DNA from: JADJPO01 sp963825645
GTDB taxonomy: Bacteria > Actinomycetota > Actinomycetes > Actinomycetales > Kineosporiaceae
DNA length: 64,000 nt
Reading direction: 5' to 3'
NCBI GenBank assembly: GCA_963825645.1
Contig: CAWGTT010000009.1
Location: 248,001-312,000 of the forward strand
Shown: piece after piece, positions 8,610 through 17,053 of the stretch
How the letters are laid out: every line of letters starts with the position of its first letter
Numbering within the stretch: the stretch's first letter is position 1
Position numbers and translations under genes: made by a program
Notes under the pieces: generated by a model
The model's input: the letters and a program-made list of their open reading frames with translations, nothing else
Told to the model about the DNA's origin: nothing
The model's database searches: none

Positions 8610-9017
8610 TTATCCGGGCAGTGCGTGCCACGCGGCGAGCGTGTCGAGCAGACCGGGGGAGAGCGGCAGCCGGCCGAGAGTGGCGGCGTCCGCCCAGCAG
8701 GCGTCGGCGGCGTCGTCCCCGGCGGCCAGGTGGCCGCCCCGGACCGCGCACTCCCAGTCCTCGATCCGGTACCGGCGGCCCGGGGACGCCGACCCGGCGT
8801 CGCGTTCCACGACGCCGACCAGGCGCACCGCCACGACGTCCAGGCCGGTCTCCTCCCGCACCTCGCGGACGACGGTCACGGCCGAGCTCTCGCCGTCCTC
8901 GCAGCGCCCTCCGGGCAGGGACCAGGTGTCTTTCGCGGGCTCGCGAGCTCGGAGCACCAGGAGCAGGCGACGGGCGTCGTCGTAGATCAGGGCACCGGCG
9001 CAGGGGATCGTCTGCAC
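8610..9017 (-). CDS. Nudix hydrolase (MutT-like)
   Basis: This 135-residue single-domain protein carries a complete Nudix box, GGRCEDGESSAVTVVREVRE continuing into ETGLDV, with the REVxEETG catalytic glutamates. The family cleaves nucleoside diphosphates linked to another group; size and sequence give no substrate. It starts at GTG 9017 and reads toward the decarboxylase gene 68 bp downstream, so the two may be co-transcribed. It is divergent from the DUF6758 gene. Confidence 0.88.
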   Translation of the reverse strand: MQTIPCAGALIYDDARRLLLVLRAREPAKDTWSLPGGRCEDGESSAVTVVREVREETGLDVVAVRLVGVVERDAGSASPGRRYRIEDWECAVRGGHLAAGDDAADACWADAATLGRLPLSPGLLDTLAAWHALPG

Positions 9018-9070
9018 TGGTGAAGTGTCGCGCTTGACGGCTCACTGCGCGGCAGAGGAATGTCACCGAT

Positions 9071-9739
9071 GTGAGCGAAACGAACCTGGTCTGCCCCCGC
9101 TGCGGCGGGGCAGCGCGACCCCCGGGGCTGTGGTCGGACTCGTGGAGCTGTCCGGACCACGGAGCGGTTGCTCCGCTGCACCCGCCGATGGTCGCCTCCG
9201 ACCAGGCTCTGGGCCAGATCGCCTCCCGCTCGCAGGTGCCGCTATGGCTCCCCTGGCCGCTGCCGTCCGGCTGGCTGGTCACCGGTGTGCGCTTCGCGGG
9301 GGACGAGCACAGCGGCCCGGTGGCGACGGTGCTGGCCCTGTCCGGTCCGAACCCGCTGGTTCTCGACACCGACGACATCCTGTCCGCCGACCTGCTGCTG
9401 ATCGCCGAGCAGCCCGGGGTGGGCCTGGCCGCGCACCTCGCCGGACTGGACACCATCGACCCCGGCGAGGCGGTGGCGGCGGGCCGGCCGGAGGCCAAGC
9501 TGGTCGCCGCAGGGCATGAGACGCCGATGTGGTCGGTGTCCACCGAGCGTCAGGGCCGGATCGACCTCGAGCCGATGGCCGCGTACGTGGGCGAGGCGCT
9601 GGGGGTCTGGCTGTGGGCGCTCACCTGGCCGCAGGCCGGTGCCGCCGTGCTGATGGAGCAGTTCGCCTTGGTCGACCTGCGCGACCCCGAGCACGCCTAC
9701 CCGTTGCCGTTCGGCGCCTTGTCGCCCCGGCTTCGCTGA
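9071..9739 (+). CDS. DUF6758-family protein with N-terminal zinc knuckle
   Basis: This 222-residue protein starts at GTG 9071. Residues 8-30 hold CPRCGG and, after a tryptophan-rich turn, CPDHG, a likely small zinc-binding knuckle. The rest is a hydrophobic, aromatic-rich alpha/beta domain ending LPFGALSPRLR. I recall this family next to PHP-domain genes in many actinobacteria, and here too the PHP gene follows within 30 bp, which suggests co-transcription. Function is unknown; no enzyme motif is visible. Confidence 0.75.
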   Translation: MSETNLVCPRCGGAARPPGLWSDSWSCPDHGAVAPLHPPMVASDQALGQIASRSQVPLWLPWPLPSGWLVTGVRFAGDEHSGPVATVLALSGPNPLVLDTDDILSADLLLIAEQPGVGLAAHLAGLDTIDPGEAVAAGRPEAKLVAAGHETPMWSVSTERQGRIDLEPMAAYVGEALGVWLWALTWPQAGAAVLMEQFALVDLRDPEHAYPLPFGALSPRLR

Positions 9740-9765
9740 CGGCCGGCGGCATGCTCAGCCTTCCG

Positions 9766-10590
9766 ATGCGGATCGACCTGCACACCCACTCGACCGCATC
9801 GGACGGCACCCAGTCACCGGGCGACGTGGTACGGGCGGCGCACGCCGCGGGCCTGGCCGTCGTAGCGCTGACCGACCACGACTCCACGGCGGGCTGGACC
9901 GAGGCGGCCGAGGTGGCGCATGAGCTGGGCATCGTCCTGGTCCCGGGCGTGGAGCTGTCCTGCCAGGCGGGCGGGATCGGCGTGCACCTGCTGTCCTACC
10001 TGCACGACCGGGACGACCCGGCCGTGGCGGCCGAGCTGGACCGCATCCGTGGGGACCGACTGAGTCGAGCCCGGCGGATGGTCGAACGGATCGCCGAGGA
10101 CTTCCCGCTGGACTTCTCCGACGTTCTCGCGCAGGCCACGGACGGCGCCACGGTCGGCCGGCCGCATATCGCCGACGCCTTGGTCGCCCGGGGGCATGTC
10201 GCCTCCAGGGACGAGGCGTTCGCCTCGGTGCTGCGGAACGGATCTCGGTACTACGTGCGTCACTACGCGCCCGACGCCGTCGAGGCCGTCCGGCTGGTCC
10301 GCGCCGCCGGTGGGGTACCGGTGATGGCCCACCCCCGGGCCGGCCGGCGCGGCCGCGTGGTGAGCACGGAGGTGATCGCGACGATGGCTCGCGCCGGGCT
10401 GGCCGGTCTCGAGGTCGACCACCGCGACCACCTGCCCGGCGAGCGCGAGGAGCTGCGCGCCCTGGCGAGCGACCTCGGGCTGCTGGTCACCGGGTCCAGC
10501 GACTACCACGGCTCCGGAAAACAGAATGAGATCGGTGAGCATCTCACCCGACCTGAGGTGTACGAGGCCATCCTGGACCAGGCTCGATAG
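9766..10590 (+). CDS. PHP-domain phosphoesterase
   Basis: This protein of about 274 residues has all PHP metal motifs: IDLHTHSTASDGT at the N-terminus, LTDHDSTAGW, GVELSC, AHPRAGR and a final GSSDYHG. Relatives such as the YciV/RNase AM type hydrolyse 3',5'-nucleotide bisphosphates or trim short RNA ends. The start is placed at ATG 9766, immediately before the first metal motif as in family members; ATG 9751 is an equally in-frame alternative, and neither has a clear ribosome site. It follows DUF6758 closely, so translation may be coupled. Confidence 0.87.
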   Translation: MRIDLHTHSTASDGTQSPGDVVRAAHAAGLAVVALTDHDSTAGWTEAAEVAHELGIVLVPGVELSCQAGGIGVHLLSYLHDRDDPAVAAELDRIRGDRLSRARRMVERIAEDFPLDFSDVLAQATDGATVGRPHIADALVARGHVASRDEAFASVLRNGSRYYVRHYAPDAVEAVRLVRAAGGVPVMAHPRAGRRGRVVSTEVIATMARAGLAGLEVDHRDHLPGEREELRALASDLGLLVTGSSDYHGSGKQNEIGEHLTRPEVYEAILDQAR

Positions 10591-10636
10591 CCTGCCCGAT
10601 GGCGGGCCAGGCCGTGACCCGAGCGGCGACTCGGGT
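10590..10636. terminator. Two hairpins between convergent genes
   Basis: Two stems follow the PHP stop: a GCCTGCCCG/CGGGCCAGGC pair (10590-10612) and a perfect 7 bp ACCCGAG/CTCGGGT stem with a 6 nt loop (10617-10636). They fill the gap to the stop of the convergent MpaB-like gene and could end transcription from both sides. There is no T-tract. Confidence 0.4.
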
Positions 10637-10638
10637 GG

Positions 10639-11508
10639 CTACGCAGTCGGGTCGCTGCGCCCGCCGCCGACCGTGGGTCGCAGCGCCCTGCGCAGTGTCC
10701 TCAGCCCCAGGGTGGTCGCGTCATCGCGGAGCCCTGCCGCACCAGGCAGCTCGGTCAGCCCGTACAGCCGGCGGCCCCAGGGGGGCAGCGCGGCGTAGGC
10801 GAGTCCGGACACGTCGGCCCAGGGGGGCCGCGACGCGCAGACCCGTCCCATCGGTCCGGTGAAGCTGGTCGCCGGGATGTGCACGGCGTCCGAGTCGATG
10901 ACGAGCCTGGCGGCACGGCGGGCGGCGGGGGTGCCCTCGAGCACAGGTCGGATCGCCCTGAAGTAGTCGCGCAGCTGACCGCGATCGTGCGGCACCTCCT
11001 GCGGCTCCAGCCCGACCAGCATCGCCGTGGTGATCTGCTCGGCGATGTAGGCGTCCTGCTCGGTGCCCGACAGACGCAGCCCGGCCCGGGTGGTCACCTC
11101 GAGGAAGGAGGCGACCATGCAGCAGTGGACCCAGGCCAGCAGCTGCGGGTCGTCGGCAGCGTACGGTGCGCCGCTCGGCGTCCTGCCCCTGATCCTGGCG
11201 TGGACTGCGCGCACCCGCGACCCGGCCATCATCGCTTCCGTGGCCGTGCCGAAGGTGACCACCCCGACGAACTCCTGAGTGCGGGTGAGCCGGCACCACG
11301 GGTCCCGGCTGTAGTTGGAGTGCTCGTCGATGGCGGTCATCGCGGCCGGCAGGAGTGCCTGCAGCAGCAGGGCGCGCAGCCCCGCGAGGTCCATCAGGGG
11401 TTCTGCATGGACTCGCCAGGTGACGCTGTCCTGCGCGAAGAGGCCGGCAGGGAAGGCGTCGGCGTCGCTCGGTCCAGGCCCGGCTCCGGCGCCACCTGTG
11501 CCGCTCAT
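10639..11508 (-). CDS. Oxygenase MpaB/DUF2236-family protein
   Basis: This 289-residue protein fits the DUF2236/MpaB family, whose members include latex-clearing protein and haem-dependent oxygenases. Visible family features are the N-terminal VTWRVHAEPL, where the His precedes the core, the basic RDPWCRLTRTQEFVGVVTFG loop, and WVHCCMVASFL in the helical core. The start at ATG 11508, after AGGATCAAGG, is chosen over ATG 11544 because the extra residues are not family-like. The substrate is unknown. It is divergent from the ParA-family gene. Confidence 0.8.
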   Translation of the reverse strand: MSGTGGAGAGPGPSDADAFPAGLFAQDSVTWRVHAEPLMDLAGLRALLLQALLPAAMTAIDEHSNYSRDPWCRLTRTQEFVGVVTFGTATEAMMAGSRVRAVHARIRGRTPSGAPYAADDPQLLAWVHCCMVASFLEVTTRAGLRLSGTEQDAYIAEQITTAMLVGLEPQEVPHDRGQLRDYFRAIRPVLEGTPAARRAARLVIDSDAVHIPATSFTGPMGRVCASRPPWADVSGLAYAALPPWGRRLYGLTELPGAAGLRDDATTLGLRTLRRALRPTVGGGRSDPTA

Positions 11509-11624
11509 GACCTTGATCCTGACGCGTGCCGTCGAAGATCGCACGGTCAGACGGCCCCGGCGCCTGGCGCGAATGGCCCGACCTGCTGACCGTCGACCGT
11601 TCGATGGGAGGGCAGAATGGGGCC

Positions 11625-12416
11625 ATGGGTCGGGTGCTGGCAGTCGCCAACCAGAAGGGCGGGGTGGCCAAGACCACGACCGTGGCGTCTTTGGGGGCGG
11701 CCTTCGCCGAACAGGGACTGCGTGTGCTCCTGGTCGACCTGGACGCCCAGGCCTGCCTGACGTTCTCGCTCGGCGTCGACCCCGATGCGCTCGACGTTGG
11801 GGTCAACGAGGTCCTGCTCGGGCGCGTCCCGATGGACGACGCCCTGCTCGAGATCACCGAGAAGGTCGACCTGCTCCCCTCGACGATCGACCTCGCGGGC
11901 GCGGAAGCGGCCCTGCTCGGTCGGCCCGGCCGGGAGTACGCCCTGCGGACGGCCCTGGCGCCGGTCGGCGACGGCTACGACGTCGTGCTGCTCGACTGCT
12001 CCCCGTCGCTGGGCGTGCTCACTCTGGCCGCGCTGACAGCGGCCGACGAGGTGATCATCCCCATGCAGTGCGAGATGCTCAGCCACCGCGGCGTCGGTCA
12101 GCTGCTCGACACCATCGCCGACGTCACCCGGCTGCTGAACGCCGATCTCTGCGTGCGCGGGATCCTGCCGACCATGTACGACGCTCGGACCACGCACGCC
12201 CGCGCGGTGCTCGCCGACGTCGCCCAGCGCTACGAGCTGCCGGTGCTGGAGCCGCCGATCCCGAGGTCGGTGCGGTTCGCCGAGGCGCCGGCTGTGGGCC
12301 GCTCCATCCTGGTCACCGCTGCGGGCTCGCGTGGCGCCGAGGCGTACCGGGACGTGGCCACCGCGCTGGCCTCGACCTGGCGGTCCGGACGGCGCAGCAA
12401 GCGCCGGTCGCCCTGA
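11625..12416 (+). CDS. ParA/Soj-family P-loop ATPase
   Basis: This 263-residue protein has the deviant Walker A NQKGGVAKTTT (residues 9-19) with the signature lysine, switch I LVDLDAQA, Walker B VVLLDCSPSLG and a C-terminal variable region. No partner ParB gene is adjacent, and dnaA, rnpA or gidB are absent, so this is an orphan ParA-like ATPase rather than the chromosomal segregation pair. Such proteins position cargo or regulate septation. The mycobacterial equivalent I recall (Rv3213c) also neighbours the DEAD-box helicase. The start ATG 11625 is set by the family N-terminus. Confidence 0.88.
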   Translation: MGRVLAVANQKGGVAKTTTVASLGAAFAEQGLRVLLVDLDAQACLTFSLGVDPDALDVGVNEVLLGRVPMDDALLEITEKVDLLPSTIDLAGAEAALLGRPGREYALRTALAPVGDGYDVVLLDCSPSLGVLTLAALTAADEVIIPMQCEMLSHRGVGQLLDTIADVTRLLNADLCVRGILPTMYDARTTHARAVLADVAQRYELPVLEPPIPRSVRFAEAPAVGRSILVTAAGSRGAEAYRDVATALASTWRSGRRSKRRSP

Positions 12417-12428
12417 CCGCTGCGACCG

Positions 12429-14153
12429 TCAGTCGGTGGCGACCTGCGCCCCACCCGGGCGGGAGCCCCCGCGCCGCCGTCGGCGACGGCGTGGGACACC
12501 GGCTTCGCCGCCGGGCCCGGATTCGGCTGCTGGTGGCGCTGCAGATGGGTTCGGCTGCGTGGTCTCGGCCGAGGCGCCGTCGGCGGGGCGACCACCGCGG
12601 GTGCGTCGGCGCTGCCGCTGCCGGCCCGGCCGCGTTCCCTCGCCATCGCCGGACTGGCCGGACTGCCCGGACCGCGAGCCGCCGCGCTCCCCACCGCGGC
12701 CGCCGCCGCGGCCCTGACCGGCGCCGTCGTGTCCGCGTGAGCGGCTCGACCCCCCGCGCCCGGCTGGTCCGTCCCCGCGTGGGCCGCGGCCGGTCTCGCC
12801 GAGGTCTTCGACCACCTCGGCGCCGAGCCCGGCCCGGGTGCGCGCGCCGCGGGGCAGAGTGCCCCTGGTGCCCTCAGGGATGTCGAGGTCGGAGTGCAGG
12901 TGCGGTGACGAGGAGTAGGTCTCCTGCGGCTCGGGCATGCCCAGGTCGAGCGCCTTGTCGATCAGCGCCCAGCGCATCAGGTCATCCCAGTCGACGAGGG
13001 TGATCGCCGTCCCGGTGTTGCCCGCCCGGGCGGTGCGTCCGATCCGGTGCAGGTAGGTCTTCTCGTCTTCGGGGCACTGGTAGTTGATGACGTGCGTGAC
13101 GTCGTCCACGTCGATCCCCCGGGCGGCCACGTCGGTGGCCACCAGCACGTCCACCTTGCCGTTTCGGAAGGCGCGCAGCGCCTGCTCGCGGGCCCCCTGA
13201 CCGAGATCGCCGTGGATCGGCGCCGCGGCGAAGCCGCGCTCGGTCAGGTCGTCGGCCACCTTGGCAACGCTGCGCTTGGTCCGGGCGAAGATAATGGTCA
13301 GTCCGCGGTCCTTGGCCTGGAGGATCCGGGCGAGCATCTCGACCTTGTCCAGTGAGTGGGCGCGGTAGGCATACTGCTTGGTCGCCTTGACGGTCGCGCC
13401 CGAGTCGTCCGGGGAGTGCGCCCGGATGTGCGTCGGCTGGGTCATGTAGCGGCGGGCCAGGGCGACCACCGCCGAGGGCATGGTCGCCGAGAACAGCATC
13501 GTCTGGCGGCCGTCAGGGGTCAGTGCGAGCAGCCGCTCCACGTCGGGCAGGAAGCCCAGGTCCAGCATCTCGTCGGCCTCGTCGAGGACGACGATCCTGG
13601 CGTGGCCGAGGTCGAGATGCCGCTGCTGGGCCAGGTCGAGAAGCCGGCCCGGGGTGCCGACCACGATCTCGATGCCCTTGCGCAGAGCCTCTATCTGCGG
13701 CTCGTAGGCCCGGCCCCCGTACACGGTGAGCACCCGGGCAGACCGCATCGTCGCGCACGTCGAGACGTCGCCGGCCACCTGGACGGCGAGTTCGCGGGTC
13801 GGTACCACGACGAGCGCCTGCGGCTTGCCGGGGCCGAGCAGGTCGTCGAAGCCGGCTTCGCCGGGCCCGATCACGCGCTGCAGGATGGGGATGGCGAAGC
13901 CGAGCGTCTTGCCGGTGCCGGTCTTGGCCTGGCCGATGATGTCGTGCCCGGTCATCGCCACCGGCAGGGTCAGCGCCTGGATCGGGAACGGGTGGGTGAT
14001 ACCGACCCGGTCGAGCGCCGCCACGATCTCGGGCTGGACCCCGAGATCGGCGAAGGTAGGCTCGGGCCTGTCGTGGGGGGCGTTCTGCGGGTCGGAGTCG
14101 TTCTGCGGGTCGGAGTCGTGCTGGTTCTCGAGCAGGATGTCGTCTATGGACAC
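12429..14153 (-). CDS. rhlE: DEAD-box RNA helicase (RhlE/CshA type) with RG-rich tail
   Basis: This 574-residue ATP-dependent RNA helicase shows the Q motif (FPIQALTLP), motif I AKTGTGKT, Ia PTRELAVQ, II DEAD, III SAT, then IV-VI ending HRIGRTARAG. The C-terminal 130 residues are an Arg/Gly/Ser-rich, disordered RNA-binding tail. Its role is structured-RNA unwinding in ribosome assembly or decay. The start is GTG 14153, preceded by GAAGG; the frame extends to 14252 without family sequence. The N-terminal linker contains a tandem duplication described separately. It is convergent with the ParA gene, 12 bp apart. Confidence 0.93.
   Translation of the reverse strand: MSIDDILLENQHDSDPQNDSDPQNAPHDRPEPTFADLGVQPEIVAALDRVGITHPFPIQALTLPVAMTGHDIIGQAKTGTGKTLGFAIPILQRVIGPGEAGFDDLLGPGKPQALVVVPTRELAVQVAGDVSTCATMRSARVLTVYGGRAYEPQIEALRKGIEIVVGTPGRLLDLAQQRHLDLGHARIVVLDEADEMLDLGFLPDVERLLALTPDGRQTMLFSATMPSAVVALARRYMTQPTHIRAHSPDDSGATVKATKQYAYRAHSLDKVEMLARILQAKDRGLTIIFARTKRSVAKVADDLTERGFAAAPIHGDLGQGAREQALRAFRNGKVDVLVATDVAARGIDVDDVTHVINYQCPEDEKTYLHRIGRTARAGNTGTAITLVDWDDLMRWALIDKALDLGMPEPQETYSSSPHLHSDLDIPEGTRGTLPRGARTRAGLGAEVVEDLGETGRGPRGDGPAGRGGSSRSRGHDGAGQGRGGGRGGERGGSRSGQSGQSGDGEGTRPGRQRQRRRTRGGRPADGASAETTQPNPSAAPPAAESGPGGEAGVPRRRRRRRGGSRPGGAQVATD
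14083..14118. repeat. Perfect 18 bp tandem duplication inside the helicase gene
   Basis: Two exact adjacent copies of an 18 bp unit (14083-14100 and 14101-14118) encode a repeated DSDPQN hexapeptide in the disordered N-terminal linker of the helicase. Because 18 is divisible by three, the frame is kept. Replication slippage is the simplest origin, so copy number may vary between strains. Confidence 0.9.
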
Positions 14154-14341
14154 GCGTTGCCTTCGGTCAGTGCGGGGGCCGCACGCCGGGCGATGTCGCT
14201 CGGCGGGCCTTCTCCGCGTCGGTCGGAGCCGCTCGGTCGTCCGACCGGTCATCCGCGTACGGCGATGATCCTACCCGGTCGGTGCATGAACAGTGGTTCG
14301 GCAGCGATCCGGGGAGGCCTCCGAGTGCGGTATCGGCTGGA

Positions 14342-14347
14342 TACGCT
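14342..14347 (+). promoter_or_regulatory. -10 element, leaderless start of the ferritin-like gene
   Basis: TACGCT ends 6 nt before ATG 14354, with no ribosome site between. The arrangement fits a leaderless transcript beginning at the A of the start codon. Confidence 0.5.
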
Positions 14348-14353
14348 CCCGGC

Positions 14354-15037
14354 ATGAGCGAGCAGACGAGCCGTGATCCGACTGCCGAGCAGGACCGCTC
14401 GGCAGTGGTGGACCTGCTGGGCGCGCTGGCCTACGGCGAGCTCACCGCCTTCTCCCATCTGGCCATGGACGCCGAGCTGGCACCGACGCTCAGCGCCAAG
14501 GCGGCCGTGTCGCGACTCGCCGTGGCCGAGTTCGCCCGGTTCGAGGCGCTGCGCCGTCGCCTGGAGTCGATGGGAGCCTCGCCCGAGGACGCCATGGAGC
14601 CCTTCGTGGCCGCCGTGGACGCCTTCCACGAACGAACCGCACCGTCGACCTGGCTCGAGGGACTGGTCAAGGCCTACGTCGGGGAGGGCATCGCCGCCGA
14701 CTTCTACCGCGAGGTGAGTGCCTTCCTCGACGAGGACGTGCGCACCCTGGTCAACGACCTGCTGAGCGACACCGCCCAGGCCGAGTTCGTCGTCCGCGAG
14801 GTGCGCACCTCGATCGAGGCCGACCACCGGGTGGCGGGCCGGCTGGCCCTCTACGGCCGGCGGATGGTCGGCGAGGCGCTGAGCCAGGCGCAGCGGGTGG
14901 CCGCCGACCGTGACGCACTGGCGAGTCTGCTGGTCGGGGCGAAAGGAGGCGCAGATCTCTCGGCGCTGGTCCGGATGTTCGGCCGGCTGACCGAAGCGCA
15001 CGCCGAGCGGATGGCCCAGCTCGGCCTGTCCGCCTGA
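14354..15037 (+). CDS. Ferritin-like fold protein (MiaE-like di-iron family)
   Basis: This 227-residue all-helical protein carries ferritin-type carboxylate positions in GALAYGELTAFSHL, VAEFARFEALRRR, GEGIAADFYREV and a late SIEADHRVAG. The four-helix order and the ExxH-like spacing suggest a di-iron site. Database relatives are often called tRNA 2-methylthio-N6-isopentenyl adenosine hydroxylase-like, but I know of no biochemical proof in actinobacteria. It corresponds by neighbourhood to mycobacterial Rv3210c (from memory). It starts at ATG 14354 behind a leaderless-type promoter and is convergent with DUF3107. Confidence 0.8.
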   Translation: MSEQTSRDPTAEQDRSAVVDLLGALAYGELTAFSHLAMDAELAPTLSAKAAVSRLAVAEFARFEALRRRLESMGASPEDAMEPFVAAVDAFHERTAPSTWLEGLVKAYVGEGIAADFYREVSAFLDEDVRTLVNDLLSDTAQAEFVVREVRTSIEADHRVAGRLALYGRRMVGEALSQAQRVAADRDALASLLVGAKGGADLSALVRMFGRLTEAHAERMAQLGLSA

Positions 15038-15047
15038 GCACCCCCGG

Positions 15048-15272
15048 TCAGGTCGTGCCGAAACCCACCTTGCGGGACTCGACCGCCCCGATCTCCACGT
15101 AGCCGATCTGAGCGCCCGGGATGATCACCTGCCGGCCCTTGTCGTCGGTCAGGCTGAGCATGTTCCCGGACGAGACCGCCGCGGACACGAGCTTGGCGAC
15201 CGCCTCGGGGGACTGCTCGGACTCCAGCACGACCTCGCGCGCGACGTCTCGAACGCCGATCTTGACCTCCAC
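15048..15272 (-). CDS. DUF3107 small protein
   Basis: This 74-residue protein begins MEVKIGVRDVAREVVLES and has the conserved middle LSLTDDKGRQVIIPGAQIGYVEIG, the hallmark of actinobacterial DUF3107 (the mycobacterial 9.4 kDa antigen-type protein next to Rv3208). It is probably a compact beta-rich ATP/nucleic-acid-associated fold; function is unknown. The length equals the family norm. A possible promoter element (GTATACC, read on the minus strand) lies in the 63 bp between it and the upstream TetR gene. Confidence 0.9.
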   Translation of the reverse strand: MEVKIGVRDVAREVVLESEQSPEAVAKLVSAAVSSGNMLSLTDDKGRQVIIPGAQIGYVEIGAVESRKVGFGTT

Positions 15273-15335
15273 CGTGCTGCTCCTCCACTGTCGACGGCCC
15301 GGTCGGGCCGGTATACGACTGACCTGCCGGTCAGG

Positions 15336-15986
15336 CTAACTGACCTCGGCGGACGCCCCCGCCTGGGCCACGCCGTCCCGGGGGAAGCCCCGGATCCCGC
15401 GCCAGCACAGCTGGGCGATCAGCTGGTCGGCCTGCTCGCGCGGCACCTGCCGGCCGCTGCGCAGCCAGTACCGGGCCGACACCTGCGCCATCCCGGCCAG
15501 GGCGACCGCGAGCAGCTCGGCCTCGGGGCGGGCCAGGCCGGTGTCCTGGATGATCACGTCGGTGAACATGCCGGCGCACTCGCTGGTCACCCGCTCGACG
15601 AGGGCACTCACCTCGTGGTCGCTGGTCAGGTCGCTCTCGAAGACCAGTCGGAAGGCCTCGCTCTCGGAGTCGATGAAGGCGAAGTACGCCGACAGCGTCG
15701 CCGCCACTCGCTGCTTGTTGTCTCCGGTCGAGACCAGGGCCTGTGCGACCGCATCGATCAGCTGCTGGGTGTGTTCGGCCAGCAGTGCGAGATAGAGATC
15801 GCGTTTGCTCGGAAAGTGTTGGTAGAGAACCGGTTTGCTGACTCCAGCCCGGTCGGCGATGTCGTCCATTGCGGCGGCGTGGTACCCCTGGGCGACGAAG
15901 ACCTCTCGGGCGGCGGACAGCAGCTGGCTACGTCGCGCGCTGCGCGTCAGCCGGGCCTGGCGGCCGCGGGCGTGCTGCGTGGTCAC
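15336..15986 (-). CDS. TetR-family transcriptional regulator
   Basis: This 216-residue protein has an N-terminal helix-turn-helix at about residues 15-60 (LLSAAREVFVAQGYHAAAMDDIADRAGVSKPVLYQHFPSK), matching TetR exactly. The ligand domain is DUF-like. GTG 15986 is preceded by a strong GGAGG and is preferred over the ATG at 16115. It sits head-to-tail with DUF3107 on the minus strand and divergent from DUF3152, as its mycobacterial counterpart (Rv3208 by my memory) does. It may control that divergent pair. Confidence 0.9.
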   Translation of the reverse strand: MTTQHARGRQARLTRSARRSQLLSAAREVFVAQGYHAAAMDDIADRAGVSKPVLYQHFPSKRDLYLALLAEHTQQLIDAVAQALVSTGDNKQRVAATLSAYFAFIDSESEAFRLVFESDLTSDHEVSALVERVTSECAGMFTDVIIQDTGLARPEAELLAVALAGMAQVSARYWLRSGRQVPREQADQLIAQLCWRGIRGFPRDGVAQAGASAEVS

Positions 15987-16085
15987 CGGGGTCCTCCGGA
16001 TCGCGAGTCGGGGTGGCGCGATGCCTGGTGTGTCGCGGACGATCGTGCGCGATCGTACCCGTGGGGTGCGTGGCAGGATCGAGAT

Positions 16086-17033
16086 GTGCTCCGTCCACCT
16101 GCCGATCAGCCGCACCCCGACCTGGAGCGCTCCGGTGGTGGCGTGCGCCGTGGCGCGACCGTTCTGGCGGTGCTCGGTGTGGTGGTGGCGGTGACGTCGG
16201 CCGTCTGGGGAGCGCTCAACCCGCAGGGGGTGCGTGCCCGACCGGTCGACCAGGTCGCCGCGCCGTCCATCGGGGCACCGGCAGGGCCGTCATCGCCTGT
16301 GCAGGCTGCGACGGCACCGCCCGCCGCCGCGGCAGCGCGGCCCGTGGGCACCGCTGCACCGCAGCTCGAGGCGCCGCTGGAGGATCCGGACCCGAAGCTG
16401 GTCGGCTCGACGACGTCGCCGTCCGCCGCCTCGTCCGCCTCGGGTACGGGCCCCGGGCTGACCACCGCCGACGTAGCGGCCGGCGTCCGGACGACGACCG
16501 TGCAGCAGGCCGGCGGCGCCCGGCTGGTCACCGTGCCGGGACGCATCGGCGCCCCGGGCACGGGCACCCGCTACCGGGTGCGGGTGCAGGTCGAGGCCGG
16601 CCTGGACGTCGACCGGGCAGCCTTCGCCCGGTTCGTGATGGCGACGCTCAACGACCCGCGCAGCTGGGGCCACGGTGGCCGGCGTACCTTCGCCCGCTCG
16701 GACGGCTCGGACGGGTCGCGACCGGACGTCACGGTGGTGCTGGCCAGCCCGTTGACCTCCGCTGCGCTGTGCCGCCCGTTGGTCACGCGGGGGAGGCTGT
16801 CGTGCGCGCAGGGCGGTGCCGCGATCCTGACCCTGCACCGCTGGGTGCTCGGCACCGCCGACTACGGCGACGACCGAACCGGCTATCGCCGATACCTGGT
16901 CAACCACGAGGTCGGGCACGTGCTCGGCCGAGGGCACCTGGGCTGTCCGGCGCGTGGCGCCCTCGCTCCGGTGATGATGCAGCAGACCAAGGGACTGCAA
17001 GGGTGCCGCAAGAACTCCTGGCCCAACCCGTGA
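16086..17033 (+). CDS. DUF3152 secreted zincin-like protein
   Basis: This 315-residue protein starts at GTG 16086. A membrane-spanning segment (ATVLAVLGVVVAVTSAVWG, about 22-40) precedes a 100-residue Pro/Ala/Ser linker; the DUF3152 domain then fills the C-terminal half. It contains NHEVGHVLGRGHLGC, an HExxHxxxxxH zinc-binding signature, and conserved cysteines. It is therefore an extracytoplasmic, membrane-tethered metalloprotease candidate with unknown target. The 13 nt before and including the GTG (GGATCGAGATGTG) are identical to those at the proposed adnA start. MoeZ follows after 20 bp. Confidence 0.87.
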   Translation: MLRPPADQPHPDLERSGGGVRRGATVLAVLGVVVAVTSAVWGALNPQGVRARPVDQVAAPSIGAPAGPSSPVQAATAPPAAAAARPVGTAAPQLEAPLEDPDPKLVGSTTSPSAASSASGTGPGLTTADVAAGVRTTTVQQAGGARLVTVPGRIGAPGTGTRYRVRVQVEAGLDVDRAAFARFVMATLNDPRSWGHGGRRTFARSDGSDGSRPDVTVVLASPLTSAALCRPLVTRGRLSCAQGGAAILTLHRWVLGTADYGDDRTGYRRYLVNHEVGHVLGRGHLGCPARGALAPVMMQQTKGLQGCRKNSWPNP

Positions 17034-17053
17034 GCGAGCGACGGGAGACGCCC

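Noticed and set aside
8542..9543. N-terminal extension of the decarboxylase frame to 9543
   Set aside because: It overlaps the Nudix and DUF6758 genes and reads as low-complexity sequence; GTG 8541 starts where the family starts.
12429..12830. Separate gene in the RG-rich 3' part of the helicase
   Set aside because: Plus-strand frames there mirror the Arg/Gly repeats; the minus-strand helicase frame is continuous to its stop.
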